Source of the DNA: Spirosoma endophyticum
GTDB lineage: Bacteria; Bacteroidota; Bacteroidia; Cytophagales; Spirosomataceae
Assembly: GCF_900112365.1 (NCBI RefSeq)
Contig: NZ_FOLQ01000027.1
Location: 15,935 to 57,468 of the forward strand
Length of the DNA stretch: 41,534 nucleotides
Reading direction: 5' to 3'
Below the pieces are notes generated by a model. That model was not told where the DNA came from. It was given only the letters and a program-made list of their open reading frames with translations, and made no database searches. How positions within the stretch are numbered: the first letter of the stretch is position 1; every line of letters begins with the position of its first letter. Below, in pieces: positions 25,640 through 33,743 of this stretch. The position numbers and the translations under genes were made by a program.

Positions 25640-25930
25640 GAACGACCCCAGTACCGCATGGGCGACCCCTTTTTTTTTAAACTGATTGCTAACTGTATTA
25701 CGATTAACACCCAAAACGCGAGCGGTATCCCGAACTCCTGATCCGTTCAAAGCCATTTGTGTGATTTGTGCTTTGATTAGTGGATCACGAGCTTTATGGG
25801 TGTAAGTCCAAACAAATGTACGCCCACAGTCGTAACATCGGTAGCGTTGGATACCAGTACGGGTAGTTTCATACCGTTTGACTTGTTTCGTTTGACCACA
25901 ATGCTTGCAAACAACCGCTTCTAAAACCAT
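25640..25930 (-). pseudogene. IS1 InsA-like part of IS1-25
   Basis: Start at 25930 ('MVLEAVVCKHCGQTKQVKRYETTRTG'). The CxxC pairs and HTH 'GVRDTARVLGVNRNTVSNQFKKK' are intact, so this half may still produce a DNA-binding InsA, but the element's insB is dead. The frame runs past the 16-bp unit to 'VLGSFMSILLVLIKA' before stopping at 25607, longer than InsA of IS1-23. Confidence 0.75.
25655..25670 (+). repeat. Ancestral micro-insertion at the insA end of IS1-25
   Basis: Sequence CGCATGGGCGACCCCT, aligned with 23334-23349 but with three changes, consistent with an older, drifting copy of the same insertion. Confidence 0.62.
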
Positions 25931-25977
25931 ACTCAAAGATATACCCTTCAACGCAGTTCAGCCACGACCAAAAATTT

Positions 25978-26488
25978 AAAACTTTATTATTTGAGAGTTT
26001 TATTAAGTAAATTTAATGTCATTGGTAAATCGACATTCATTACAATTTTTGAAGAATTAATAACTAAGTCTAATTCTTTTCCACGCTAGTGAAGTAGTTT
26101 TCTCGATATCGTCTATGTGCTTTGATGTTCTTTTAATGCGTTTAAATAACAAGAATGGTTCGACCCGAATAGAAAAATTATCTATTTAGGACGTATTTAA
26201 TCATTTCAGTTTCTGACTTCCTAACCACTGCTTGTTCGTTCTATAAAATTTATTCCCGCAAAACACCTGAAATTCAAGCAACATGAGCTCGTTAGTGTTT
26301 ATTTAATTTAACAATTGAAGAGCAGTTTTTCAACTACTAAAAATTGTTCCGACTATATGCGCATTACCTTAATTATTGGGAAATAGTCATTTATAGCCCT
26401 TTCAGCAATTTTTTCAGCGATTAGCTTCTTACGTTGGGACTTCTTTTGTAAAAAACTTACTCAAGCAAAGTTTAGCTCATGTTCTAAT
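25978..26488. other. Gap of 0.5 kb between IS1-25 and the sugar transferase
   Basis: No gene recognised. Base composition is AT-rich. Short open frames lack similarity to anything I know. Before IS1-25 inserted, this would have been the spacer between the priming transferase and wzx. Confidence 0.45.
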
Positions 26489-27157
26489 TTACCAAACGTT
26501 CATATTGCCTTCTATCATTGATTTTATCGTCAACCAGCAAATCCACATATCTAAGGCTGGTGATCTTTTTCGATTGTAAAAGCGATCATATTTTACTCGA
26601 TGTTGCATTTTTATGAATTTGTCCGTCTCGCCGCGGCAACCTCGTACCTGAGCTAATCCCGTTATTCCTGGTTTTACTCTGTAGCGTTTGCGGTATTCAG
26701 GCATAGTATTCCAAAATTGTGCACTGTGTTGTAGAGCGTGAGGGCGCGGACCAACGATACTCATATCACCAACAAGGACGTTTAAGAATTGTGGCATTTC
26801 ATCTAGATTTGTACGTCGTAAAAAACGGCCAAGTAGGGTTACTCGATTATCGTATTTTGTTGCCTGTTGAAAATCGGCCTTCGGGTTGTACGTCATGGTA
26901 CGGAATTTGAGACAGTTAAATTCCACTCCCCGAAAACCAGTACGCTTCTGAATAAACAGAATTGGACCCGGTGATTCTATTCGAATTAATAAGCCCAATA
27001 ATGGAATCAGCCAAGATAAAATTGTTACAGCAATTAATAATGCAACGCCAATATCAAACGCTCGTTTCCCTAATTGTTGATAAGTGAAATCGCTACGGCG
27101 CGTACTTGGTTCTGTGTATACGTACAGACTTTTGTAGTGTGAATTAAGACTTAACAT
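26489..27157 (-). CDS. Undecaprenyl-phosphate sugar-1-phosphate transferase (priming enzyme)
   Basis: 222 residues, a short bacterial sugar transferase (PF02397) with one N-terminal hydrophobic segment ('FDIGVALLIAVTILSWLIPLLGLLIRI'). Signature motifs are 'SPGPILFIQKRTGFRG', 'FNCLKFRTM', 'LGRFLRRTNLDEMPQFLNVLVGDMSIVGPRPH' and 'YRVKPGITGLAQVRGCRG'. It starts repeat-unit assembly by moving a hexose-1-phosphate from an NDP-sugar to undecaprenyl phosphate at the cytoplasmic membrane. The multi-pass N-terminal half of WcaJ-type enzymes is absent, as in PglC-like enzymes. It follows wzc by 68 bp on the same strand. Confidence 0.94.
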   Translation of the reverse strand: MLSLNSHYKSLYVYTEPSTRRSDFTYQQLGKRAFDIGVALLIAVTILSWLIPLLGLLIRIESPGPILFIQKRTGFRGVEFNCLKFRTMTYNPKADFQQATKYDNRVTLLGRFLRRTNLDEMPQFLNVLVGDMSIVGPRPHALQHSAQFWNTMPEYRKRYRVKPGITGLAQVRGCRGETDKFIKMQHRVKYDRFYNRKRSPALDMWICWLTIKSMIEGNMNVW

Positions 27158-27225
27158 ATAATAAAAGTTATAGTAAAGTAAGGGTATGGATTTGATAATA
27201 TTGAAATTGATAGTGTTAAATGTGT

Positions 27226-29535
27226 CTATTTGCCTTTCTTAACCAAGTCCTGATAATCTCCATAGTTGTAACTGTAATTTAGTGATTCACCTTCACCTAT
27301 CCCATTTAGAATAATGCTTAGCTTGGGAAAGCGTCCTTCTTTATAAAGCGTATCTACCATCTTAATGTAGCTTTTAGGTGTATGATCATGGCGTACTAAA
27401 AACATTGTCGCATCAGCAAAAGAAGCAATCAATTGTGAGTCGGTTACCAAACCAATGGGCGGTGAGTCAACTAGTATATATTCAAACCGCTCTTTTAATC
27501 CTGAAAATAATTCCTCCATATGAGGAGAACTTAGTAACTCGGCTGGATTTGATGGCAGTGGGCCTGCTGTAATAATATAGTAATTAGGATAGCCCATAAT
27601 TGGATGGAGTAGCTCGTCAATGCTAGCCTCGCCCATTAGGTAATTACTTAGTCCCGTCTGGTTTTCAATGTGCAGGCTCTTATGTAACCTTGGCTTTCGC
27701 AAATCCATTTCCAGAATAACTGTCTTGCGCTTGACCATTGCCAGACTGGCTCCCAGATTCAGCGAAATGAAGGATTTGCCTTCGCCACTAATGCTGGAGG
27801 TAAACAATAGAACCTGACTTTTTTGCGGATCGCTGCGTAGGAATTGCAGGTTTGTGCGTAATGCCCGTATTTGCTCACCCATTACCGACTGCACACTTGG
27901 ATTGAGCACAAGATTCTCCGTATTTTTTTGACGACCTTTTACAACTTCGCCAAGAATGGGAATTTGGGTCGCTTCTACTACGTCGGCCCGGCGCATCACA
28001 TTATCATTTAGGATGTCTTTAGCGGTAATAAACCCTATGGGTATTAAGAGTCCTAATACCGCAAACAAAGCGAAAATCATCATCTTAACTGGTTTCACAG
28101 GCCTATTGCTTGTGTGTGCGGCATCGACTGTCCGGCTGTCTGACATTCTGGAAGCGGCTGAAAGAGCCGTCTCTTCCCGCTTTTGCAGTAAGTAGGTGTA
28201 CAATCCATTTTTAATGGATTGTTGTCGGGTAATATTCAATAAGGCACGCTCTTTACCAGGAATAGTTCGAATAATACCCTCCATGCGTCCATTGTTGGCA
28301 ATGAGTTGATTTCGGTTACTAACTAATTGTTGACGAATGGTTTGGATATTTTCATTGATGCTGGCCTTTATAGCTTTCAGCTGGCTATCGAGCGATTGGA
28401 GCAATGGGTTGTTCGACGACATGGTTCTTGACACATCCTCCCGTTTTAATTCCAGTTCAGCAACTTTGGATAACAAACCCGTTAAAATGCGGTCATCGAA
28501 CCCCAGTGTTGCGGGAGCAACGCCCTTCTCTCCTGAATGATTTTGAACATACCGCTCAATATCGGCTAAAGCACCCAGCCGCATATTAACTTCATTCAGG
28601 TGTGTATCATTTTCTTTAACAGCTGTTAGGAAGGTTTGCGCCTGTATACTGAGATCCGTAATGCCCTGAGTTGACTTATAATTTTCAACCTGCTTTTCGA
28701 CAGTAGACAGTTCACCTGAAATCAGAGCCAATCGATCCTCAATAAAATTGAGTGTTTTGCTGGCTTCTTTATTTTTATCAACAATTTCTTCTTTGTTATA
28801 TTCGCTAATGAGTTGATTCAAAATTGCTTCCCCTCGATCGGGAACTGATTCCTGAAGAGTCATAACCAGTACCGTAGACAATTTTGAAGTCGATTCAATC
28901 TTCAGATTTGACAAATAACCTTCAACTGCATCGGTATGCGAAGAAACCGATGCCAAAATTGGGGCTAGCTTAATACTGAGTGGCTTTCGAGGAAATACCC
29001 GTAATTGGCCAAGGGGCGTCTTAATACTTTGGTTTACAGGGTACGCCTGTCCATTCAATTTCACCGTTTTTCCATCGACAAAGGAGAATTTCATTTCTTC
29101 CATGTACAGCTGCGGAGTTGGCTTCTCCACAATCAATCGAATTGGTGATTCCTGGTAAATTTGTTTTTTAACTGTACGGCCCGGTTGGTAATACCGAACA
29201 TCAAGCCCCAAGTTTGTAACAACTCGATCCATAAGTGTATAAGACTTAAGAATCTCTGTCTCATTCTCTACCACTTTACTTTGCGTGAAGGTATCCATTT
29301 CCTTCATCAAACTTTGTTCCGAAATACCCCTCTTCTCGTCTTTCACTAAGACACTGGCTTGCACTGTATATATAGGCGGTTGGTACAATAAGTATATATA
29401 AGCAGATGCTAATGCCAAAATCAACGAAAGCAAAAACCAGGGCCAATTGCGCACATACCGTATAAGTAGAGCACGTAGGTTTGGTTGCGTCTCCACTTCG
29501 TAAGCCTGGTATGGAATATATGCATTAGTATTCAT
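27226..29535 (-). CDS. wzc: Wzc-type polysaccharide co-polymerase / BY-kinase
   Basis: 769 residues. There is a first membrane helix near residues 31-50 ('WFLLSLILALASAYIYLL'), a Wzz domain, long coiled coils in the periplasm, a proline-containing second helix ('PVKPVKMMIFALFAVLGLLIPIGF'), then a cytoplasmic tyrosine kinase. Walker A 'SGEGKSF' is at about 583, Walker A' 'VILEMDLRKPR' at about 606, Walker B 'YILVDSPP' at about 686, and a C-terminal tyrosine cluster (Y754, Y756, Y758, Y761). In this family autophosphorylation controls chain length and export through Wza. It ends 11 bp upstream of nothing else and starts 11 bp after wza, so the two are co-transcribed. Confidence 0.95.
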   Translation of the reverse strand: MNTNAYIPYQAYEVETQPNLRALLIRYVRNWPWFLLSLILALASAYIYLLYQPPIYTVQASVLVKDEKRGISEQSLMKEMDTFTQSKVVENETEILKSYTLMDRVVTNLGLDVRYYQPGRTVKKQIYQESPIRLIVEKPTPQLYMEEMKFSFVDGKTVKLNGQAYPVNQSIKTPLGQLRVFPRKPLSIKLAPILASVSSHTDAVEGYLSNLKIESTSKLSTVLVMTLQESVPDRGEAILNQLISEYNKEEIVDKNKEASKTLNFIEDRLALISGELSTVEKQVENYKSTQGITDLSIQAQTFLTAVKENDTHLNEVNMRLGALADIERYVQNHSGEKGVAPATLGFDDRILTGLLSKVAELELKREDVSRTMSSNNPLLQSLDSQLKAIKASINENIQTIRQQLVSNRNQLIANNGRMEGIIRTIPGKERALLNITRQQSIKNGLYTYLLQKREETALSAASRMSDSRTVDAAHTSNRPVKPVKMMIFALFAVLGLLIPIGFITAKDILNDNVMRRADVVEATQIPILGEVVKGRQKNTENLVLNPSVQSVMGEQIRALRTNLQFLRSDPQKSQVLLFTSSISGEGKSFISLNLGASLAMVKRKTVILEMDLRKPRLHKSLHIENQTGLSNYLMGEASIDELLHPIMGYPNYYIITAGPLPSNPAELLSSPHMEELFSGLKERFEYILVDSPPIGLVTDSQLIASFADATMFLVRHDHTPKSYIKMVDTLYKEGRFPKLSIILNGIGEGESLNYSYNYGDYQDLVKKGK

Positions 29536-29546
29536 GAATATGAATG

Positions 29547-30353
29547 TTAATTACGGCTGACAATAATGGCAATTAAGGACAGGGCACTTATAATTATAGG
29601 CAAGAGCACATAAGTCCGATCCGCATTGGCAATCCGGGCTTTTCCCGGCTCTACATAGACAACGTCGTTCGGATGCAGATAATAATAGGGCGACTGGAAT
29701 ACATCGCGCTTTGTCAAATCAACATGATTGAAGGTGCGTTGTCCATTTTCTTCGCGGATGATCAGTACATTAGTTCGACGACCATAAATTGTAATATCAC
29801 CAGCCAGCCCTAATGCGGCTGGCAATGAAATTTGTCCGTTTGGAATTGAGAAAAGTGATGGGTGAGCTACTTCTCCCGATACGGAAATCTGAAAGTTAAC
29901 GTTTCGTACGTTTACCGTTGGCTCTTTGAGATAATAGAGCAGTTTTTGTCGAATCAAAGCGGCTGCCTGAGTATTTGTCAATCCTTGGACCGGTTGTTGT
30001 CCAATTAGGGGCAATTCAATTTGCCCTGTTTCACTTACTAGGTAGCCGGGTGTATATGGTAACGGAGTTGTCAGACTTACTTGTTGTGGTCCGCCAGCAC
30101 GCTCGGCCGTAGTGATAGTGGTGTAGGGATTGAAGAATGCTGTCGCTTCGGGGCTAAGGCTACTTACCTGAATAGATAGTACATCGCCTGTTTTAATCGT
30201 CTGCATATACTGTGGTACCAGTGCGATCGAGTCTTTTTCGCCCACATTCGCCTGATACAAAACCAGTTCCTTGCTGGAAATGCAACTTGATAAGCTTAGA
30301 CACAAACCAATAAACCAATACCCTAACTGGGTACGCACGCCACTTATGTTCAT
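29547..30353 (-). CDS. wza: Wza-type outer-membrane polysaccharide export lipoprotein
   Basis: 268 residues. The lipobox 'LSLSSCIS' gives Cys near residue 24. The Poly_export domain ('IKTGDVLSIQVSSLSPEATAFFNPY') is followed by SLBB-like segments ('GEVAHPSLFSIPNGQISLPAALGLAGDITIYGRRTNVLII') and a C-terminal hydrophobic helix ('TYVLLPIIISALSLIAIIVS') typical of Bacteroidota Wza. It forms the outer-membrane export channel that docks on Wzc. It is the first well-supported gene of the minus-strand locus. Confidence 0.94.
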   Translation of the reverse strand: MNISGVRTQLGYWFIGLCLSLSSCISSKELVLYQANVGEKDSIALVPQYMQTIKTGDVLSIQVSSLSPEATAFFNPYTTITTAERAGGPQQVSLTTPLPYTPGYLVSETGQIELPLIGQQPVQGLTNTQAAALIRQKLLYYLKEPTVNVRNVNFQISVSGEVAHPSLFSIPNGQISLPAALGLAGDITIYGRRTNVLIIREENGQRTFNHVDLTKRDVFQSPYYYLHPNDVVYVEPGKARIANADRTYVLLPIIISALSLIAIIVSRN

Positions 30354-30432
30354 ACAAGTTACTTCACTAAATTTAGGATACTGATTCTTTGAATAGGGTA
30401 TTGTCGTGATTTCTGACTCTAAACAGTAGGTG

Positions 30433-30759
30433 CTAAGGCTTCCTATAAGAAATAGATGGCTTTCGAAATTTCAGTGAGGGAAAAGGCTTTTCCACACGAT
30501 ACACGCTAACAGAAGAAAGTGGTATATGATCAGTAGCCCTCCCATTGTTTTGTGCTATCGAAGCTCTAATGAATAAGGGCGTTAATATAGAAGTGGTTGG
30601 AAGGATCGACTTTCTGGTATGCAGTTTTATAGCATGTAATTCCCGGCGTGTGTACGTAAAACGTGTATAGGAAGATACGATCTTTTTATTACAACCATGC
30701 ATTTCTGGGAGATGGCGCTCGGAAATGGTAACTGGTAAATGAAGTAATACTATTTTCAT
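30433..30759 (-). CDS. Hypothetical small protein upstream of wza
   Basis: A 108-residue open frame, 79 bp upstream of wza on the same strand, basic and without signal peptide or membrane segment. I do not recognise a domain; a loose resemblance to a degraded LytTR-type DNA-binding module is too weak to call. Could be a regulator of the locus or a chance frame. Confidence 0.35.
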   Translation of the reverse strand: MKIVLLHLPVTISERHLPEMHGCNKKIVSSYTRFTYTRRELHAIKLHTRKSILPTTSILTPLFIRASIAQNNGRATDHIPLSSVSVYRVEKPFPSLKFRKPSISYRKP

Positions 30760-31753
30760 GTGAATAGTCTATTGATCAAAAAAGAGGGGTCGCAACTGAT
30801 TCGATAAGTTGTGTTAAGCAATTTAATTTATATTAAGTCGCCCTTTATGTTACTATATCTTCAGATAAACAAGAAATACTATATTGTTTCATTCTATTGC
30901 GTTACTATTTATTTCATATTATTACTTGTGTTTATAAAAGTAAATTTGGATATAAGTAGGTGTTACTACATCTACTTCAATGGAATTTTGTGTACAGACT
31001 AATGAAATACTGCTTATTATTAAAGTCCAAATTTCAATATTAAATCAAATCGATTTATAAACTTACTATTGGTATATATTATGCATTGTAATAATTACTG
31101 TTTTGTAATGCCCAGGAAAAAGAGTGTTTTTGGTCCGCAGTTTCAGTTAATGACCTACAAAACTTTATCAATACTAATTGTACAACCTGTAATCAAAATT
31201 AAGACAAAATTTGGCTTATGAAGTGCTCCCCAAAATAAATTATTGAAATAATAAAGGTTATTTAGTACATATGAACGTATTTTTATGTAGGTTTTGGCTA
31301 TCCTATTTGTTTATCTTTTTTAAAATAAGATTATTAAAGGCAACCTATAGTGTTAATTGAGTTGATGTACTATTAGATTTATTATATAACTAATTCATTT
31401 GATTAACGAGCTAATCTGGCCAATTATTTTTCAGTAATTTACTTATTCAATTTAGGTGTTTACTTGATTTTCAATATTTTTTGTTGATTATCTACTCAAA
31501 AAATTCAAATAAAGCACTTAGGCTCCCTGATAAGGAAATGCTGTAGCTATAGAAAAGAAGATTACGATGCTTAAAATAAGCCAGGTTACTTTTTTACGCT
31601 TCATAAACCATCAGATCAGGCTGAGCATTTGATGAATTTCTGTTGCAAATCTGCCCCAATTAATGAGCAGTTACTTGATTATACTTGCTACTTTTTGCAG
31701 GATGAAAATAAACCAAATAGGCAAGCTGGGGAACAATGATTATAACTGTTACA
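30760..31753. other. AT-rich gap of 1 kb at the upstream edge of the polysaccharide locus
   Basis: No convincing long gene. It is the most likely place for the main promoter of the wza operon. A 63-codon frame at 30811-31002 on the plus strand has biased AT composition and no similarity. A 28-codon minus-strand frame at 31518-31604 is listed separately. Confidence 0.5.
31518..31604 (-). CDS. Possible 28-residue membrane/secreted peptide
   Basis: Starts 'MKRKKVTWLILSIVIFF' and ends 'AFPYQGA'. It has a positively charged N-terminus, a hydrophobic core and an Ala-x-Ala-like end ('SIATAFP'), the form of a signal peptide or a single-span micropeptide. It stands alone in an AT-rich gap upstream of the polysaccharide genes, with no visible translation signal. 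Such frames can arise by chance. Confidence 0.25.
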   Translation of the reverse strand: MKRKKVTWLILSIVIFFSIATAFPYQGA

Positions 31754-32209
31754 TTACGTCGTTTCTACTAATTTTTTGATCTCCACCAAAATGGGGTTCC
31801 AGCTTTCACCGCCATTGTAGGTATCGGTGTAGCGTCGTTCGCCATCGGCAACCGTGGCAAAGTCGCCTTGGGTTACTACCAAGCGGGTTTGTCCCTTCTC
31901 TTCAGACAAGTCATACGTAACAGTTACGTAGTTCTCTGGAATATCGGCAAGCGTCGAATTTGGGTCGAAGGTAGTGTAAGCTAAATGGGTAGTAGGCTCA
32001 ATCGCTACAATTGCCCCTTTCACGAAAACCATCGGCTGCCCTTCCCAAACTCCTTGCCAGAGTAATGGACTTCCAACGTGCCAGTCAGAAACGGTTTCGC
32101 AACCAAACATGTACTTTTTCGTCTGCTCCGGGTTCGTCAGTGCGTTCCAGACGGTTGCCATTGGTGCCTTGATGAGGATACTGCTTGTTACAATTAATTC
32201 ATTGGCCAT
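31754..32209 (-). CDS. SRPBCC (AHSA1-like) family protein
   Basis: About 151 residues from the ATG at 32209 ('MANELIVTSSILIKAPMATVWNALTNPEQTKKYMFG'); an in-frame ATG eight codons upstream (32233) is possible. The helix-grip fold pattern includes 'APMATVWNALTNPEQ', 'WQGVWEGQPMVFVKGAIVAIEP', 'VTVTYDLSEEKGQTRLVVTQGDF' and the C-terminal helix 'SWNPILVEIKKLVET'. Family members bind hydrophobic ligands or act as co-chaperone-like proteins; the ligand is unknown. It is downstream of the WYL regulator on the same strand, so may be controlled by it. Confidence 0.88.
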   Translation of the reverse strand: MANELIVTSSILIKAPMATVWNALTNPEQTKKYMFGCETVSDWHVGSPLLWQGVWEGQPMVFVKGAIVAIEPTTHLAYTTFDPNSTLADIPENYVTVTYDLSEEKGQTRLVVTQGDFATVADGERRYTDTYNGGESWNPILVEIKKLVETT

Positions 32210-32372
32210 AGGTACGTTGGTTTGGAAGGGCAATACATTCGTGTCAGCTAGAAGACATCTGCTCTTCTGAAGAGATTATTGATCGTTTGCGCAAAGATTA
32301 GCTGATGCACTGACAACGGTGTGTCAGCAGGCGTAGGCATAAGATGCAGTCCGCTACGTTGTTTGGTTGTTT

Positions 32373-33332
32373 TTAGTCACTGACGGCTTGGGCTGAGTAG
32401 TGCAGTTGAATTTCCTGCGCCAATCGCTGCATCAGGGTATGCAACGACTCAGGTTGCTCGATAGTTGTTGCATTGCCGTACATCAGCAACCAGCGGGCCA
32501 GGCCTTCCAGGTACGGTGTCTGAAAATGCATCCGGATGTGATCGCCCATATCTTCTTCGTATTGAAAGCCGAAGTAGTGTTTCTGTTCGTGCATGTAGCG
32601 GGCCGCCTTTTTGCGAAACACAATGGTTACGTATACCATCGGCATACCAACATCCAGTCGTTTCAGGTATTCCTGCAACGTGAGTCGGTCCCGACGGGCA
32701 AACCGCTCACCCGTGTCGGTAAGCTGGCGAATGCGATCAATGCGGAAATCGCGGTAGTCCTGACGAATGCGACAGAAAGCAATCAGGTGCCAGCTCATGT
32801 GGTAATGATACAGTCCGACAGGTTCTACTTCGCGCTGGGTTTCGGCGTCTTTGTATTGAGAATGGTACTGAATGTCGAGTACATGATGTTGGGCGATGGC
32901 TTGCTGAATATCATTGAGAAGCTCATTGGAATACGGAACACGATGGGTGGGTGTGGCTACGTCGATGTGCGCATCCAGATCGGCCAGGTGTTCCTGATCG
33001 GAGCGTTTCAACACGGATTTGATTTTATACAGTGCCGATTCGAACTCGGTACGTACGGACTCGTCAGCCCATTTTTCGATTAATTTGCCGCCTAGCATCA
33101 GCGCTCTGGCTTCGGCGCTGGTAAACATGACGGGCGGCAGGTGATAGTCGGTCAGGAAGTAGCCAACACCGGCTTCGGCTCCAATCGGCACACCGGCTTC
33201 CTCAAGTGAGCGAACATCACGATAAACCGTTCGGAGGCTAATGTCGAACCGGTCCGCTAATTCCTGCGCGCGAACAACTCGTTTGGTTTGCAGGTGGATC
33301 AGGATGGCTGTCAGGCGGTCAAGGCGATTCAT
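32373..33332 (-). CDS. YafY-type HTH/WYL-domain transcriptional regulator
   Basis: 319 residues. The N-terminal winged helix-turn-helix (HTH_11) is 'MNRLDRLTAILIHLQTKRVVRAQELADRFDISLRTVYRDVRSLEEAGVPIGAE'. A WYL sensor domain follows ('VLDIQYHSQYKDAETQREVEPVGLYHYHMSWHLIAFCRIRQDYRDFRIDRI'), with a WCX-type C-terminal extension. WYL proteins sense nucleotides or nucleic-acid ligands and usually repress or activate neighbouring genes. It is divergent from the GNAT gene, with a 97-bp intergenic space, and precedes the SRPBCC gene. Confidence 0.92.
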   Translation of the reverse strand: MNRLDRLTAILIHLQTKRVVRAQELADRFDISLRTVYRDVRSLEEAGVPIGAEAGVGYFLTDYHLPPVMFTSAEARALMLGGKLIEKWADESVRTEFESALYKIKSVLKRSDQEHLADLDAHIDVATPTHRVPYSNELLNDIQQAIAQHHVLDIQYHSQYKDAETQREVEPVGLYHYHMSWHLIAFCRIRQDYRDFRIDRIRQLTDTGERFARRDRLTLQEYLKRLDVGMPMVYVTIVFRKKAARYMHEQKHYFGFQYEEDMGDHIRMHFQTPYLEGLARWLLMYGNATTIEQPESLHTLMQRLAQEIQLHYSAQAVSD

Positions 33333-33429
33333 AGTTGAAAGGCGGGTAAAGCTATTTGCAAATTACGATGGTTCGATTGAACAAGTAGGCACTTTTTTGA
33401 GTAACAGTCATAACGCAATTCTAAACTGT

Positions 33430-33735
33430 ATGAGCACGAACAGCCTCCATAACAACACCCATCATCACCGCTTTGAGTTAGACGTTGAGGGTAAACTGTC
33501 CATCGTTGAATACCAGCAGGTCGATGATGAAACGCTGGCCCTGACGCACACAGAAGTTGACCCTAGCCTGGAAGGGCATGGCGTCGGTTCTAAGCTGGTC
33601 GAAGATGTTTTACAGTATGTTGAGCAGAATAACCTTAAAATTGTCCCGCTTTGCCCGTTTGTTATGGTCTATCTGAAACGCCATCCCGACTGGAATCGCG
33701 TCGTTTCGTCCGCCTATAGCATCAACGATTTTTAA
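33430..33735 (+). CDS. GNAT-family N-acetyltransferase (YjdJ-like)
   Basis: 101 residues from the ATG at 33430 ('MSTNSLHNNTHHHRFELDVEGKLSIVEY'). An open frame extends further upstream over the regulator's 5' end, but family length favours this start. The small single-domain acetyl-CoA-binding fold shows 'TLALTHTEVDPSLEGHGVGSKLVEDVLQYV' (the G-x-G pyrophosphate loop) and 'KIVPLCPFVMVYLKRHPDW'. The substrate is unknown. It lies 8 bp upstream of the deacetylase gene, so the two probably share a transcript. Confidence 0.9.
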   Translation: MSTNSLHNNTHHHRFELDVEGKLSIVEYQQVDDETLALTHTEVDPSLEGHGVGSKLVEDVLQYVEQNNLKIVPLCPFVMVYLKRHPDWNRVVSSAYSINDF

Positions 33736-33743
33736 GGGATTGA

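Larger units (their letters stand above)
25142..25968 (-). mobile_element. IS1-family element, copy IS1-25 (827 bp, degenerate)
   Basis: Flanked by a perfect 9-bp target duplication CAAAAATTT (25133-25141 and 25969-25977), which fixes the ends at GTAGTGGCTTAATTGCGTT and GTCGTGGCTGAACTGCGTT (inward). It is 47 bp longer than IS1-23, exactly the sum of its three extra micro-insertions (15+16+16). Confidence 0.93.

Noticed and set aside
944..25670. The 16-bp units as CRISPR repeats, iterons or attC sites
   Set aside because: They are not in arrays, have irregular spacing of hundreds to thousands of bases, occur in both orientations, and sit inside transposase genes.
944..25670. The 16-bp units as sequencing or assembly errors
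   Set aside because: The same length recurs at many places with diverged but related sequences, and the IS1-12 and IS1-25 copies share some and not others, which error would not produce.
30811..31002. 63-codon plus-strand hydrophobic frame
   Set aside because: Its Tyr/Ile-rich content is what random AT-rich DNA gives, and it has no translation signal or context.
32400..33083. 227-codon plus-strand open frame
   Set aside because: It is antisense to the well-supported WYL regulator and has no recognisable domain.
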